Below, piece by piece: positions 8,726 through 21,576 of a DNA stretch of 50,141 nucleotides (positions are counted from its first letter, which is position 1; every line of letters starts with the position of its first letter). The notes below the pieces were generated by a model that was not told the origin of the DNA, searched no databases, and saw nothing but the letters and a program-made list of their open reading frames with translations. The position numbers were made by a program, and so were the translations under genes. The DNA is from Actinomycetota bacterium (GTDB lineage Bacteria; Actinomycetota; Actinomycetes; Nanopelagicales; Nanopelagicaceae). The DNA is taken from NCBI GenBank assembly GCA_026392845.1, contig JAPLBJ010000036.1:1-50141 (forward strand). Direction: 5' to 3'.

Positions 8726-9792
8726 TTTTTAGCAAAAAGAAAAACGTTGAAGCACTCGAAGAGACTTCAATAATCAATAAGGAAATAGAAGGCCTGAGCC
8801 AAGGTCAAATTGTCAGACGTCGCTTTTTCCGCCATAAGGGTGCCATGATTTCAATCATTTTCCTTGCATCAATTATTGTTTTTGTTTATTCATCACTGAA
8901 AATGAAAATTTTTAGTTTTACGTATCCAGGCTGGTGGAAATACACCATTGAAGATCTTCCACCTCTTGAACTTGGTGCCTGTAAAGATGGACTAGTTGGG
9001 TGTCCGACTCTGAGTCTTCGTCCTGAATTTTTGGGTGGAAATGGGATATCACTAGGAGAGCACCCTTTTGGCCAAGACGATATCGGCCGCGACTATTTCG
9101 CACTCGTGATGCGCGGCGCACAACGTTCACTTATGGTCACATTTGTGATTGGATTTATTGGCGGAACAATCGGCACAGTTGTTGGTGCAATCTCAGGTTT
9201 CTATCGCGGAATAGTTGATTCAGTATTGATGCGTTTTACAGATTTCATCATCACAATTCCAACGATTATTATTGGCTCAGTTATCGGTTTCCACTTTGGA
9301 AACCTTGGCGTCGGATTCTTAGCTTTTTACTTAGGCCTCTTTGCTTGGACGGGCCTTTCGCGCCTAGTTCGTGGTGAATTTTTGACACTTCGCGAGCGTG
9401 AATTTGTTGATGCTGCGCGTGTTGCAGGTGCTACAAATCGGCGCATTATTTTCAAACATATATTGCCTAACGCAGTAGGAATCATCATCGTTTCAGTGAC
9501 GCTTTTGATGTCTGGTGCAATTCTTCTAGAAACAGCACTTTCATACCTAGGCTTTGGTGTTGTTTCACCTGACGTTTCACTTGGATCCCTTATTAGCCAA
9601 TATCAAGAATCATTTACAACACGACCATGGCTTTTCTGGTATCCAGGTTTATTTATTATTTCGATTGCGCTGAGCATTAACTTTATTGGTGATGGTCTTC
9701 GCGATGCTTTCGATCCACGTCAGCGCCGTCGCATTACTAAAAAAGATAGAGAGCGCGCTGTACGCCTCAAGAGAGAGGCGGCTCAAAAGTGA
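8722..9792 (+). CDS. ABC transporter permease, DppC/OppC-like
   Basis: Second membrane subunit of the peptide importer, 356 residues, translationally coupled to the first permease by a 4-base overlap. Visible features are a cytoplasmic N-terminus, a first helix near residues 38-58, the HPFGQDDIGRDYFALVMRGA segment typical of DppC, and the EAA loop EREFVDAARVAGATNRRIIF. The end is basic (RQRRRITKKDRERAVRLKRE). Its last 10 bases overlap the end of the antisense PH-domain gene, which separates it from the ATPase gene. Confidence 0.93.
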   Translation: MIFSKKKNVEALEETSIINKEIEGLSQGQIVRRRFFRHKGAMISIIFLASIIVFVYSSLKMKIFSFTYPGWWKYTIEDLPPLELGACKDGLVGCPTLSLRPEFLGGNGISLGEHPFGQDDIGRDYFALVMRGAQRSLMVTFVIGFIGGTIGTVVGAISGFYRGIVDSVLMRFTDFIITIPTIIIGSVIGFHFGNLGVGFLAFYLGLFAWTGLSRLVRGEFLTLREREFVDAARVAGATNRRIIFKHILPNAVGIIIVSVTLLMSGAILLETALSYLGFGVVSPDVSLGSLISQYQESFTTRPWLFWYPGLFIISIALSINFIGDGLRDAFDPRQRRRITKKDRERAVRLKREAAQK

Positions 9793-10376
9793 TAGATGTA
9801 AAGAATGATGCAACTGAGCGCGGCGAATCCAATCGTGGCGATGCCACTTCTGTTGAAAGCGATGGAAGTAGCAATATCAGTATTACCACTGAGGGTAAGA
9901 AAATTCTCATAACGCATACGCGCACGGTAGATAGCAGCACCAGAATCAGAACGAGGAGAGTGGGCGGCAGCGACGCTTCCGTTGTGCTCGATTCCCAGGC
10001 CTTTGACATCACTAGCGTGAAGCGCACGCGAACTGTAACGACCAGACGCTGGAGCGGCCCAGGCATTGATAGTGCGATTATCGACGGTAATAGCGAGAGT
10101 GTATTTGGCGCCAAGATTTTCGACTTTATTCCAACCGATAGTGAAAGTGTGAAGTGGATTGACGATAGTAATTCCTTCATCGAAGAGAATGATTTTGGGG
10201 CGATGCATAACCAAGTAGATGCCCATACCAACGAGCACACCCCAAGAAATAGCAGTGAGTCCCTGGTGCAAGGTTCCGATGAGAACACTTTGGATAACCA
10301 TGATCGCAATCAACGTGTAAGCGATGTAAGCGCTAATCACTCCACTGGTGGGGCGAAAACTTTCACTATTACTCAT
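9783..10376 (-). CDS. PH-domain membrane protein (bPH_6-like)
   Basis: 197 residues from the ATG at 10376 (MSNSESFRP); the longer frame upstream is the antisense of the ATPase gene. Two N-terminal membrane helices (about residues 12-30 and 36-50, the second with MGIYLVMHRP) are followed by a PH-like domain: LFDEGITIVNPLHTFTIGWNKV, then YTLAITVDNRTINAWAAPASG, as in small actinobacterial low-complexity PH proteins. A final hydrophobic helix (about residues 178-195) ends the protein. It lies antisense within the peptide-importer locus, overlapping the permease end by 10 bases, its start 31 bases from the ATPase start. A plus-strand frame over the same DNA is Arg/Ser/Thr-rich with no family resemblance. 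Function unknown. Confidence 0.8.
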   Translation of the reverse strand: MSNSESFRPTSGVISAYIAYTLIAIMVIQSVLIGTLHQGLTAISWGVLVGMGIYLVMHRPKIILFDEGITIVNPLHTFTIGWNKVENLGAKYTLAITVDNRTINAWAAPASGRYSSRALHASDVKGLGIEHNGSVAAAHSPRSDSGAAIYRARMRYENFLTLSGNTDIATSIAFNRSGIATIGFAALSCIILYIYHF

Positions 10377-10407
10377 GCACCAATCTTTACACAGGATGAG
10401 GTGGACG

Positions 10408-15252
<4,845 letters not shown>

Positions 15253-15258
15253 CCTTAT

Positions 15259-15293
15259 AAAGTAGTTGAAGATTCAACAAGTAGAGGTAGAAT
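15259..15293. promoter_or_regulatory. marR/pepO divergent promoters with a shared operator palindrome
   Basis: The palindrome GTTGAA-GA-TTCAAC (15265-15278) lies between TACTTT for pepO (15259-15264, minus strand, 6 bases before its ATG) and TAGAAT for marR (15288-15293, 6 bases before its ATG). GTTGA/TCAAC arms are typical of MarR-family operators. Occupancy would cover the promoter spacer region of both genes, so MarR probably represses itself and pepO-tgt. Confidence 0.7.
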
Positions 15294-15299
15294 CATCGT

Positions 15300-15791
15300 A
15301 TGGCGCAGCGCAAGATTACAACCTCGGCTCCGAAGTGGCTTACCCCATCTGAAATGCAAGCCTGGCGCAGATATATCGTTGCAAGCAGGCGCTTATTAGA
15401 GGCTCTCGATGCAGATCTTGCCGCCCATGATTTATCAATGCCTGACTATGAAATTTTGGCCCAACTCAGCGATGCCCCAGAGCGACGAATGCGTATGAGC
15501 GAATTAGCCGATATCGCCATGCTCTCTCGCTCGCGCCTTTCGCATCGCATGAAAGTGATGGAGAAAGAGGGCTGGGTAAAACGCGAGGCATGCCCTGTCG
15601 ATAAGAGAGGTTACTTTGCAGTGATGACACCTAAGGGATGGAAAGCGATTGTTGCTGCCGCCCCTGATCATGTTGAAAGTGTTCGTTCTAGATTTGTTGA
15701 TCTTCTCTCCATGCAAGATCACATTGCCATTGCAAATATCTTTGAAAAAGTGGAAGAGGGTCTTCGGATAAATCCAATCGATGAAAAATAA
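15300..15791 (+). CDS. MarR-family transcriptional regulator
   Basis: Winged-helix regulator of 163 residues, normal for the family. Visible are a helical N-terminus (WRRYIVASRRLLEALDADL), SMPDYEILAQLSDAPERRMRMSELAD, the recognition helix LSRSRLSHRMKVMEKEGWVKRE and the wing with DKRGYFAVMTPKG. These closely follow the common actinobacterial MarR pattern. It is divergent from pepO and probably acts on the palindrome between them. No effector can be inferred. A bidirectional terminator follows. Confidence 0.92.
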   Translation: MAQRKITTSAPKWLTPSEMQAWRRYIVASRRLLEALDADLAAHDLSMPDYEILAQLSDAPERRMRMSELADIAMLSRSRLSHRMKVMEKEGWVKREACPVDKRGYFAVMTPKGWKAIVAAAPDHVESVRSRFVDLLSMQDHIAIANIFEKVEEGLRINPIDEK

Positions 15792-15800
15792 ATTGATATA

Positions 15801-15835
15801 AAAAAAGCCCGCCACATAAAGTGGCGGGCTTTTTT
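15801..15835. terminator. bidirectional intrinsic terminator
   Basis: Stem GCCCGCCAC (15807-15815) and GTGGCGGGC (15821-15829) around ATAAA, flanked by six A before and six T after. It can terminate marR on the plus strand and the H1-like gene on the minus strand. Confidence 0.93.
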
Positions 15836-15845
15836 ATTTAATATA

Positions 15846-16151
15846 TTACTTAGCTGCTGCCTTCTTGCGGCGGCGCTTCTTTGGAGCAGCTGCTGCTGCT
15901 GCCTTCTTCTTGCGACGCTTTGGAGCTGCCTTCTTAGCTGCTGCCTTCTTGCGGCGGCGCTTTGGAGCTGCCTTCTTAGCTGCTGCCTTCTTGCGACGCT
16001 TTGGAGCTGCCTTCTTAGCTGCTGCCTTCTTGCGACGCTTCTTTGGAGCTGCTGCCTTTACGGCTGCCTTCTTGCGACGCTTTGGAGCTGCTGATTTAGC
16101 AGCTGCCTTCTTGCGACGCTTCTTTGGTGCTGCTTTTTTTGCTGCGGCCAC
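15846..16151 (-). CDS. Lys/Ala-rich histone H1-like DNA-binding protein
   Basis: 101 residues made almost only of Ala, Lys, Arg and Pro, in repeats of the type KKAAPKRRKKAAA. This composition resembles the C-terminal tail of eukaryotic H1 and the tails of actinobacterial HU/Lsr2-type nucleoid proteins. There is no folded N-terminal domain, so it may be intrinsically disordered and bind or condense DNA or RNA by charge. Start is a GTG with AGGAG seven bases upstream. The opposite-strand frame over this region is Phe/Ala-rich and is a shadow. It stands alone: a terminator follows and a 180-base AT-rich gap precedes it. Confidence 0.85.
   Translation of the reverse strand: MAAAKKAAPKKRRKKAAAKSAAPKRRKKAAVKAAAPKKRRKKAAAKKAAPKRRKKAAAKKAAPKRRRKKAAAKKAAPKRRKKKAAAAAAPKKRRRKKAAAK
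15850..16145 (-). repeat. tandem repeats inside the H1-like gene
   Basis: GCTGCCTTCTTGCGACGC(T) and TTTGGAGCTGCCTTCTTA blocks recur about seven times (plus-strand reading), coding for KKAAPKRR-type units. The near-identity at DNA level suggests expansion and contraction by slippage or recombination. Confidence 0.8.
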
Positions 16152-16333
16152 GTACTTCTCCTATCGGAATGGTTCGGATCCGTCACCCAAACCTGTTCGT
16201 GGATAAGCGTGACACAAAAGTGCAATAAAAGACACCATTGTGAGCAAAAAAATTGAGTGCGTGTCGCATATTTATTTTTATTTTTTTTTGTGCATTTTCG
16301 GAAGATATTTACTTGTTAGTAAAAATAATTTGG
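16152..16333. other. AT-rich intergenic gap
   Basis: 182 bases between the H1-like and MFS genes. It has a run of T at about 16270-16287, and a weak AAAATAA/TTATTTT inverted repeat at about 16322-16340 that could end MFS transcription. I find no coding sequence or RNA gene. Confidence 0.5.
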
Positions 16334-17608
16334 TTATTTTCCCGAATTTTCATTTTTTTCCCGCAAAATTCGTTTTGTAACGGCATATTCGTTCGTTTCA
16401 ACGTCGAATTTTCGGAATTTGGGTAAGAAAATCATCAAAATAAGGACGGCAGCCACGCACATGATGCCACCGAAAGTTACCGAGAAGGTCAAGCTAGTAG
16501 CAGAGGCCATTGATGCGGCGCGAATTTGTCCAGCCATCGGACCAATTGAATATGAAAGTAATTCGATGCCGGCAAGACGTCCACGAAAATCATCGGGGAT
16601 CGATTGATTCCACATCGCACTTCGAAAGAGTGCACTGACCATGTCTGATGCCCCAGCCAATGCCAAAAAGATCAGGACCAAGATGAGTGAATGTGAAATT
16701 CCGGCAAGGGAAATGGCAGCGCCCCATCCCAGGGCAGCGATTGCGATAGCCCGCCCGTAATAGCGATAATGTTTTGTCCAACCGCTAGTCAAGGTGACTA
16801 GAACTGAGCCGACAGTTCCGGCGGCATACAACATTCCTAGCGCCCATGGTGTCCCAAGTTGGTCTGCCCAGAATGGAAAGAGCGCTGTTGGCATAGCAAA
16901 AAACATTGCAGAGAGATCTACCAGGTAACTTCCAAAAATATCTTTACGATTATATGAATATCGCACACCCTCTAATAAGCCTACCAGGGATGGTTTTTTA
17001 GCCTCATGAGAAGGCGGGATATTTCGAACTCGACTCAAGAATGCAAGGGAAACTACAAATGTAAATAGATCAACCATGTAACCAACAGGAATTGAATATG
17101 TCGAAATAAGAATTCCACCAATGGATGGTCCAATGATGACTCCTGCTTGCCAACGCAGACTCATGAGAGCACTCGCTGCCGGCAAATCTCGATAGTCCAC
17201 CAATTGGGGTAGTGCTGCATCAGCACTTGGTCGCTGCAATCCATTGACTGCAGCGAATAGTCCGATAACGATGTAAATAAGTAGCAGGTTTGGGTTTGGC
17301 ATGAGGGCATTGATGAGCAAAATGGAGACCAGAATCATTGAGAGAGCCTCGGTTACCCACACCATCTTCTTTCGATCAACAGCATCGGCTAATACACCAC
17401 CGTAGAGACCAAAAATAATGAGTGGAAGGATTTCAACAAGGCCACTGATGCCTACAGCTAGATACGAATTGGTCATCTCTTTGATCTGAAATGGAACTGC
17501 AACGTAGGTAATCATCGAACCTAAGTTGGTGATGAGCCCAGATGACCAAAGATTTCGAAAATCTCGAGATTTTCGCAGTGGCGCTAGGTCAATGGTGAAC
17601 TTTTTCAA
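16334..17608 (-). CDS. MFS transporter
   Basis: Major facilitator protein of 424 residues with twelve plausible helices. Seen: KSRDFRNLWSSGLITNLGSM at the N-terminus, the ADAVDRKK loop between helices 2 and 3, the central LQRPSADAALPQLV segment, and the FRGRLAGIELLSYSIGPMAGQIRA loop typical of actinobacterial EntS-like exporters. Start is a TTG that overlaps the panB stop (TTGA), so the two are translationally coupled; the next Met is 31 residues inside and would lose helix 1. Substrate unknown; the coupling to panB makes a pantothenate-related role conceivable but unproven. Confidence 0.87.
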   Translation of the reverse strand: MKKFTIDLAPLRKSRDFRNLWSSGLITNLGSMITYVAVPFQIKEMTNSYLAVGISGLVEILPLIIFGLYGGVLADAVDRKKMVWVTEALSMILVSILLINALMPNPNLLLIYIVIGLFAAVNGLQRPSADAALPQLVDYRDLPAASALMSLRWQAGVIIGPSIGGILISTYSIPVGYMVDLFTFVVSLAFLSRVRNIPPSHEAKKPSLVGLLEGVRYSYNRKDIFGSYLVDLSAMFFAMPTALFPFWADQLGTPWALGMLYAAGTVGSVLVTLTSGWTKHYRYYGRAIAIAALGWGAAISLAGISHSLILVLIFLALAGASDMVSALFRSAMWNQSIPDDFRGRLAGIELLSYSIGPMAGQIRAASMASATSLTFSVTFGGIMCVAAVLILMIFLPKFRKFDVETNEYAVTKRILREKNENSGK

Positions 17609-18417
17609 TGAAAAGTCTGCTCGTCTCCGGGAAATGTGCCACTTCGGACATCGTCTGCATATTCAGTGACTGCTGCAAGCATTTCTACCCGCAAATTTCG
17701 ATATGCCTTTGCAAGTTTAGGGGGATTCTGAGTAATACCCATCAAATCTGTCCATACCAATACCTGCGCATCGCAACTATTTCCAGCCCCAATTCCAATC
17801 GTTGGAATGGATAGTGCGCCAGTAATTTTCTGGGCTAATTCACTTGGGATGAGTTCGAGAACGATGGCAAATGCCCCTGCTTTTTCAAGGGCCAATGCAG
17901 CCTCAAGAATCGAATCTCCATCGGCGCGACCCTGAACGCGATATCCACCTAATTGATGGAGGGCTTGAGGCGTCAGGCCGAGGTGGCCCATCACTGGAAT
18001 TCCACTTGCGACTAATTTTTCAACGGTAACGATGTGAGCACCTTCTAGCTTTACGCCCATCGCACCAGACTCTTTGAAAAAGCGAGTTGATGTTGCAAGT
18101 GCTTGTTCGGGCGATGATTCATATGAACCGAAGGGAAGGTCTGCAATTACAAGGGCCCTCTTTGAACCACGAACCACGGCGCGAGTTAGGGGAATTAGTT
18201 CATCGACAGTGACGGCGATTGTATTTTCCCCGCCAAGGAAATTATTTCCCGCGCTATCTCCAACGAGGAGTACTGGAATTCCTGCCTCATCAAATATTTG
18301 CGCAGTCATGGATTCATAGGAAGTGAGCATCGCCCACTTTTCGCTACGTTTTTTTGCTGCAGCGAGATCAAGGATGGTGACGCGGCGATGCGTGGCTCCG
18401 CCATAGAGGGATTCCAT
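17605..18417 (-). CDS. panB: 3-methyl-2-oxobutanoate hydroxymethyltransferase
   Basis: First committed step of pantothenate (coenzyme A) synthesis: transfers a hydroxymethyl group from methylene-tetrahydrofolate to ketoisovalerate. 270 residues, normal length. Motifs: MLTSYESMTAQIFDEAGIPVLLVGDSAGN with the metal-binding Asp, VIADLPFGSYE, GAMGVKLEGA, MGHLGLTPQ, and GIGAGNSCDAQVLVWTDLMG near the C-terminus. Start ATG is preceded by AAAGGA. It is divergent from nadE, and the rest of the pathway is not in the window. Confidence 0.96.
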   Translation of the reverse strand: MESLYGGATHRRVTILDLAAAKKRSEKWAMLTSYESMTAQIFDEAGIPVLLVGDSAGNNFLGGENTIAVTVDELIPLTRAVVRGSKRALVIADLPFGSYESSPEQALATSTRFFKESGAMGVKLEGAHIVTVEKLVASGIPVMGHLGLTPQALHQLGGYRVQGRADGDSILEAALALEKAGAFAIVLELIPSELAQKITGALSIPTIGIGAGNSCDAQVLVWTDLMGITQNPPKLAKAYRNLRVEMLAAVTEYADDVRSGTFPGDEQTFH

Positions 18418-18493
18418 AATGTCCTTTCGGCCTCGAAGCTTCGAAGTGAAGTCCCCGGGAGTTATGTAGGTACGTCGCCAAGGGTACCCCCGT

Positions 18494-18499
18494 TACACT
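18494..18499 (+). promoter_or_regulatory. -10 element for leaderless nadE
   Basis: TACACT, ending 6 bases before the nadE ATG; no ribosome binding site is present. Confidence 0.6.
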
Positions 18500-18505
18500 T
18501 GAAAT

Positions 18506-20185
18506 ATGAAGTTGCGTGTAGCGCTGGCGCAGATCAACCCCACTGTGGGCGATCTCGCGGGCAATAGCGCGCTCATTCGCGCCAACCTCAAAGAGGGTAA
18601 AAAAGCTGGCGCACATGTCATAGTTTTTCCAGAAATGATCCTTACTGGATATCCTGTTGAAGATTTAGCGACGAGGCCATCATTTCAAAGCGCCAGCATC
18701 AAGGCCGTTGAACAACTTGCCAAAGATATTGAATCCGATGGATGTGGCGACTTAGTTGGCGTTGTTGGCTATCTGGATCGAAATAATGGCGCCCCTCAAA
18801 ATGCCATTGCCTTGATACATGGCGGGCAAATAAAAGCCCGTTATGCAAAGCGCCACTTACCTAACTATGGCGTCTTTGATGAATACCGAAATTTTGTTTC
18901 CGGTGAAGGAACATTGGTTGCCCGGGTCCATGGAATCGATATTGGTTTTGCAATTTGTGAAGATATTTGGCAAGAGGCCGGGATGCTTGCCGACTTAGCT
19001 AAACGCACCCCTGGATTAGTTCTTGTTCCCAATGGCTCTCCCTTTGAACGAAAGAAAGATGGAGTCCGACTATCTCTAGTGCAAAAGCGCGCTAAAGAGG
19101 TTGGCGCTCCATTTGCATATGTAAATATGACGGGCGGACAAGATGATCTTGTCTTCGATGGCGACACCATCGTTGTCGATGCAAACGGAAAATTACTTGC
19201 CCGCGCTGCTCAATTCGATGACCAATTATTAGTTCTCGATATTGAAGCCAAGGGTGCTACTAGCAAGCCAGATGTAACTATTAGTGAAGATGAAGCGGTT
19301 ATTGCATCGCCTATCGCCGGCCTTATCGCACCAGAGATTTCAGAAGTCGAACAAATGTGGAAAGTGCTAGTTCTTGGTTTGCGCGACTACATTGAAAAGA
19401 ATGGATTCCGCTCTGTTGTACTGGGACTTTCAGGCGGCATTGATTCAGCACTTGTTGCAGCAATTGCAGTAGATGCCTTGGGAGCAAAGCGCATCAATGG
19501 TGTTGCGATGCCAAGTAAATATTCATCCGATCACTCCATAGATGATGCCAAAGAGTTTGCGGCAAATACGGGTATTCATTTCCGCACTGTTGCAATATCA
19601 CCGATGGTTGATTCTTATATGGCCAATCTGACGCTCAAAGGTTTAGCGGAGGAAAATCTGCAAGCCCGCGTGCGTGGTACGACGCTTATGGGCATTTCAA
19701 ATCAAGAGGGTCACTTAGTTTTAGCCACTGGAAATAAGAGTGAGCTCGCAGTTGGATATTCAACTCTCTACGGTGATGCTGTTGGCGGCTATGCCCCAAT
19801 CAAGGATATTTATAAAACAGATGTATGGGCACTTGCACGATGGCGCAATGCACAAGCGATTGCGGCTGGCGGAGTTGCACCTATTCCAGTGCGCTCCATT
19901 ACTAAAGAGCCAAGCGCTGAACTTCGGCCAGATCAAAAAGATTCTGATTCATTGCCAGATTACGAATTACTCGACAAGGTTTTAATGCGTTATGTCGATG
20001 GAGACGAAGGTTTTGATTCACTACTTGCAGCAGGTTTTGATAGTGCCCTTGTTACTCGCATTATTGGCTTAGTTGATAAGGCTGAATATAAGAGGCGCCA
20101 GTACCCACCAGGAGCCAAAGTGAGCGCTCGAGCATTTGGAAAAGATCGCCGTTTGCCTATGACTTCACGCTGGAGCGAAGAGTAG
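18506..20185 (+). CDS. nadE: glutamine-dependent NAD+ synthetase
   Basis: Last step of NAD synthesis, amidating deamido-NAD with ammonia from glutamine. 559 residues in two domains. The N-terminal nitrilase-type glutaminase has catalytic Glu43 (FPEM), Lys115 in YAKRHLPNYGVFDEYR and Cys151 in FAICEDIW. The C-terminal synthetase has the P-loop LGLSGGIDSALVAA, then ATGNKSELAVGYSTLYGD, and KDIYKTDVW. At 559 residues it is shorter than the roughly 680-residue mycobacterial form and matches the compact bacterial form. The start is leaderless. It is divergent from panB, so two cofactor pathways meet here. Confidence 0.96.
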   Translation: MKLRVALAQINPTVGDLAGNSALIRANLKEGKKAGAHVIVFPEMILTGYPVEDLATRPSFQSASIKAVEQLAKDIESDGCGDLVGVVGYLDRNNGAPQNAIALIHGGQIKARYAKRHLPNYGVFDEYRNFVSGEGTLVARVHGIDIGFAICEDIWQEAGMLADLAKRTPGLVLVPNGSPFERKKDGVRLSLVQKRAKEVGAPFAYVNMTGGQDDLVFDGDTIVVDANGKLLARAAQFDDQLLVLDIEAKGATSKPDVTISEDEAVIASPIAGLIAPEISEVEQMWKVLVLGLRDYIEKNGFRSVVLGLSGGIDSALVAAIAVDALGAKRINGVAMPSKYSSDHSIDDAKEFAANTGIHFRTVAISPMVDSYMANLTLKGLAEENLQARVRGTTLMGISNQEGHLVLATGNKSELAVGYSTLYGDAVGGYAPIKDIYKTDVWALARWRNAQAIAAGGVAPIPVRSITKEPSAELRPDQKDSDSLPDYELLDKVLMRYVDGDEGFDSLLAAGFDSALVTRIIGLVDKAEYKRRQYPPGAKVSARAFGKDRRLPMTSRWSEE

Positions 20186-20235
20186 GCCCGCTTTTCGTAA
20201 CACAGTCGTAACGAGGCATTGGCACAATGCCCTTC

Positions 20236-21552
20236 ATGTCCCCAAATGATTCAGAACATATGAGCAAGCAAGAAGATTTCGTCCTGCGCACATTAGAAGA
20301 GCGCAATATTCGATTTGTGCGATTGTGGTTTACCGATGTTCTTGGTTTTCTCAAATCAGTAGCGATTGCACCGGCAGAACTCCAGAGTGCATTTAGCGAA
20401 GGAATCGGATTTGATGGCTCTGCGATTGAGGGCTTTGCTCGAATAACTGAATCAGATATGTTGGCAAAACCAGATCCAACATCTTTTTCAATCTTGCCTT
20501 GGCGCACTGAAGCACCAGGGGCTGCGCGCATGTTCTGCGATATCACTATGCCAGATGGCTCGCCATCACCATCTGATCCACGCAATGTATTGCGTCGTAC
20601 TCTCAATAAAGCTGCGGAGATGGGTTACACCTGTTACACACACCCAGAGATTGAATTTTTCTTATTCAATGAAAAACCTGAAATTGGAAAAGCACCCGTT
20701 CCTGTAGATCAGGGTGGATATTTCGATCACACACCAGCGGTTGTAGGTCATGATTTCCGCCGTCAGGCAATCACGATGCTTGAAGCCATGGGTATTAGCG
20801 TTGAATTTAGTCATCATGAAGGTGCACCTGGACAACAAGAAATTGATTTGCGTTATGCAGATGCACTGAGTACCGCCGATAACATCATGACTTTTAGACA
20901 TGTCATCAAAGAAGTTGCGCTAGAGCAAGGCTTCTACGCATCCTTTATGCCCAAGCCATTTACAGAACACCCTGGAAGTGGAATGCATACTCACGTCTCA
21001 TTATTCAAAGGTGAAGAGAATGCATTTTATGATCCGAGTGCGGAGTTCAATCTTTCAGCGACAGGGCGCTCATTTATTGCAGGCATCTTGAAGCACGCAC
21101 CAGAAATTACTGCGATTACTAATCAGTGGGTGAATTCGTATAAGCGTTTACATGGCGGGGGCGAAGCACCTGCATTTGTGAACTGGGGTCCAAGTGATAG
21201 AGGCGCACTTGTTCGCGTTCCGATGTATAAACCAAAGAAAGAAAACTCAACACGTATTGAATTTCGCTCACCTGATTCTGCATGCAATCCATACCTTGCC
21301 TACGCCGTGATGTTGGCTGCTGGTCTTGCAGGAGTAGAGGGTCAATATGAACTCACTAACAATTCCGAACCAGATTCATTGCCAGCTAATCTTGATGAGG
21401 CAATTGCCGCGATGGAGAAGAGCACCCTTGTTCGCGAGACACTGGGTGAGCATGTATTCGAATTTGTGTTGCGAAATAAGCGTGCTGAATGGCAGGACTA
21501 TCGCCGCCAAGTAAGCGCTTACGAATTGGATCGCTACTTACCTGTTTTGTAA
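20236..21552 (+). CDS. glutamine synthetase, GlnA2-like (GSI-alpha type)
   Basis: Type I glutamine synthetase closely matching the actinobacterial GlnA2 group through EEGIGFDGS-like, MFCDITMPDGSPS, YTHPEIEFFL, EFSHHEGAPGQQEIDLRYADAL, MHTHVSLF and RSPDSACNPYLA (metal, glutamate and ATP sites). The NLY-type adenylylation tyrosine loop of GSI-beta is absent, so control by adenylylation is unlikely. Start is uncertain: ATGs at 20227, 20236 and 20263 are in frame. 20236 has a CACAAT hexamer 7 bases upstream; 20263 gives the N-terminus most like homologues. In Streptomyces, GlnA2-group proteins can act as gamma-glutamylpolyamine synthetases, so the substrate is not certain. Heliorhodopsin follows 24 bases downstream. 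Confidence 0.93.
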   Translation: MSPNDSEHMSKQEDFVLRTLEERNIRFVRLWFTDVLGFLKSVAIAPAELQSAFSEGIGFDGSAIEGFARITESDMLAKPDPTSFSILPWRTEAPGAARMFCDITMPDGSPSPSDPRNVLRRTLNKAAEMGYTCYTHPEIEFFLFNEKPEIGKAPVPVDQGGYFDHTPAVVGHDFRRQAITMLEAMGISVEFSHHEGAPGQQEIDLRYADALSTADNIMTFRHVIKEVALEQGFYASFMPKPFTEHPGSGMHTHVSLFKGEENAFYDPSAEFNLSATGRSFIAGILKHAPEITAITNQWVNSYKRLHGGGEAPAFVNWGPSDRGALVRVPMYKPKKENSTRIEFRSPDSACNPYLAYAVMLAAGLAGVEGQYELTNNSEPDSLPANLDEAIAAMEKSTLVRETLGEHVFEFVLRNKRAEWQDYRRQVSAYELDRYLPVL

Positions 21553-21564
21553 TCAATCCTGCAG

Positions 21565-21570
21565 TAACCT
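21565..21570 (+). promoter_or_regulatory. -10 element for leaderless heliorhodopsin gene
   Basis: TAACCT, ending 6 bases before the ATG, inside the 24-base gap after glnA. The heliorhodopsin gene may therefore be expressed independently as well as by read-through. Confidence 0.55.
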
Positions 21571-21576
21571 TTTTTC

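Noticed and set aside
15850-16145. Possible CRISPR-like or satellite repeat
   Set aside because: Repeats are contiguous, in frame and codon-coherent; no unique spacers and no cas genes.
15865-16206. Phe/Ala-rich plus-strand frame over the H1-like gene
   Set aside because: It is the antisense of a Lys/Ala/Arg repeat gene; no start site or family resemblance.
16230-16333. Possible small RNA or origin-like AT-rich element
   Set aside because: Only T-runs and a weak AT stem are present; no conserved boxes or structured RNA could be supported.
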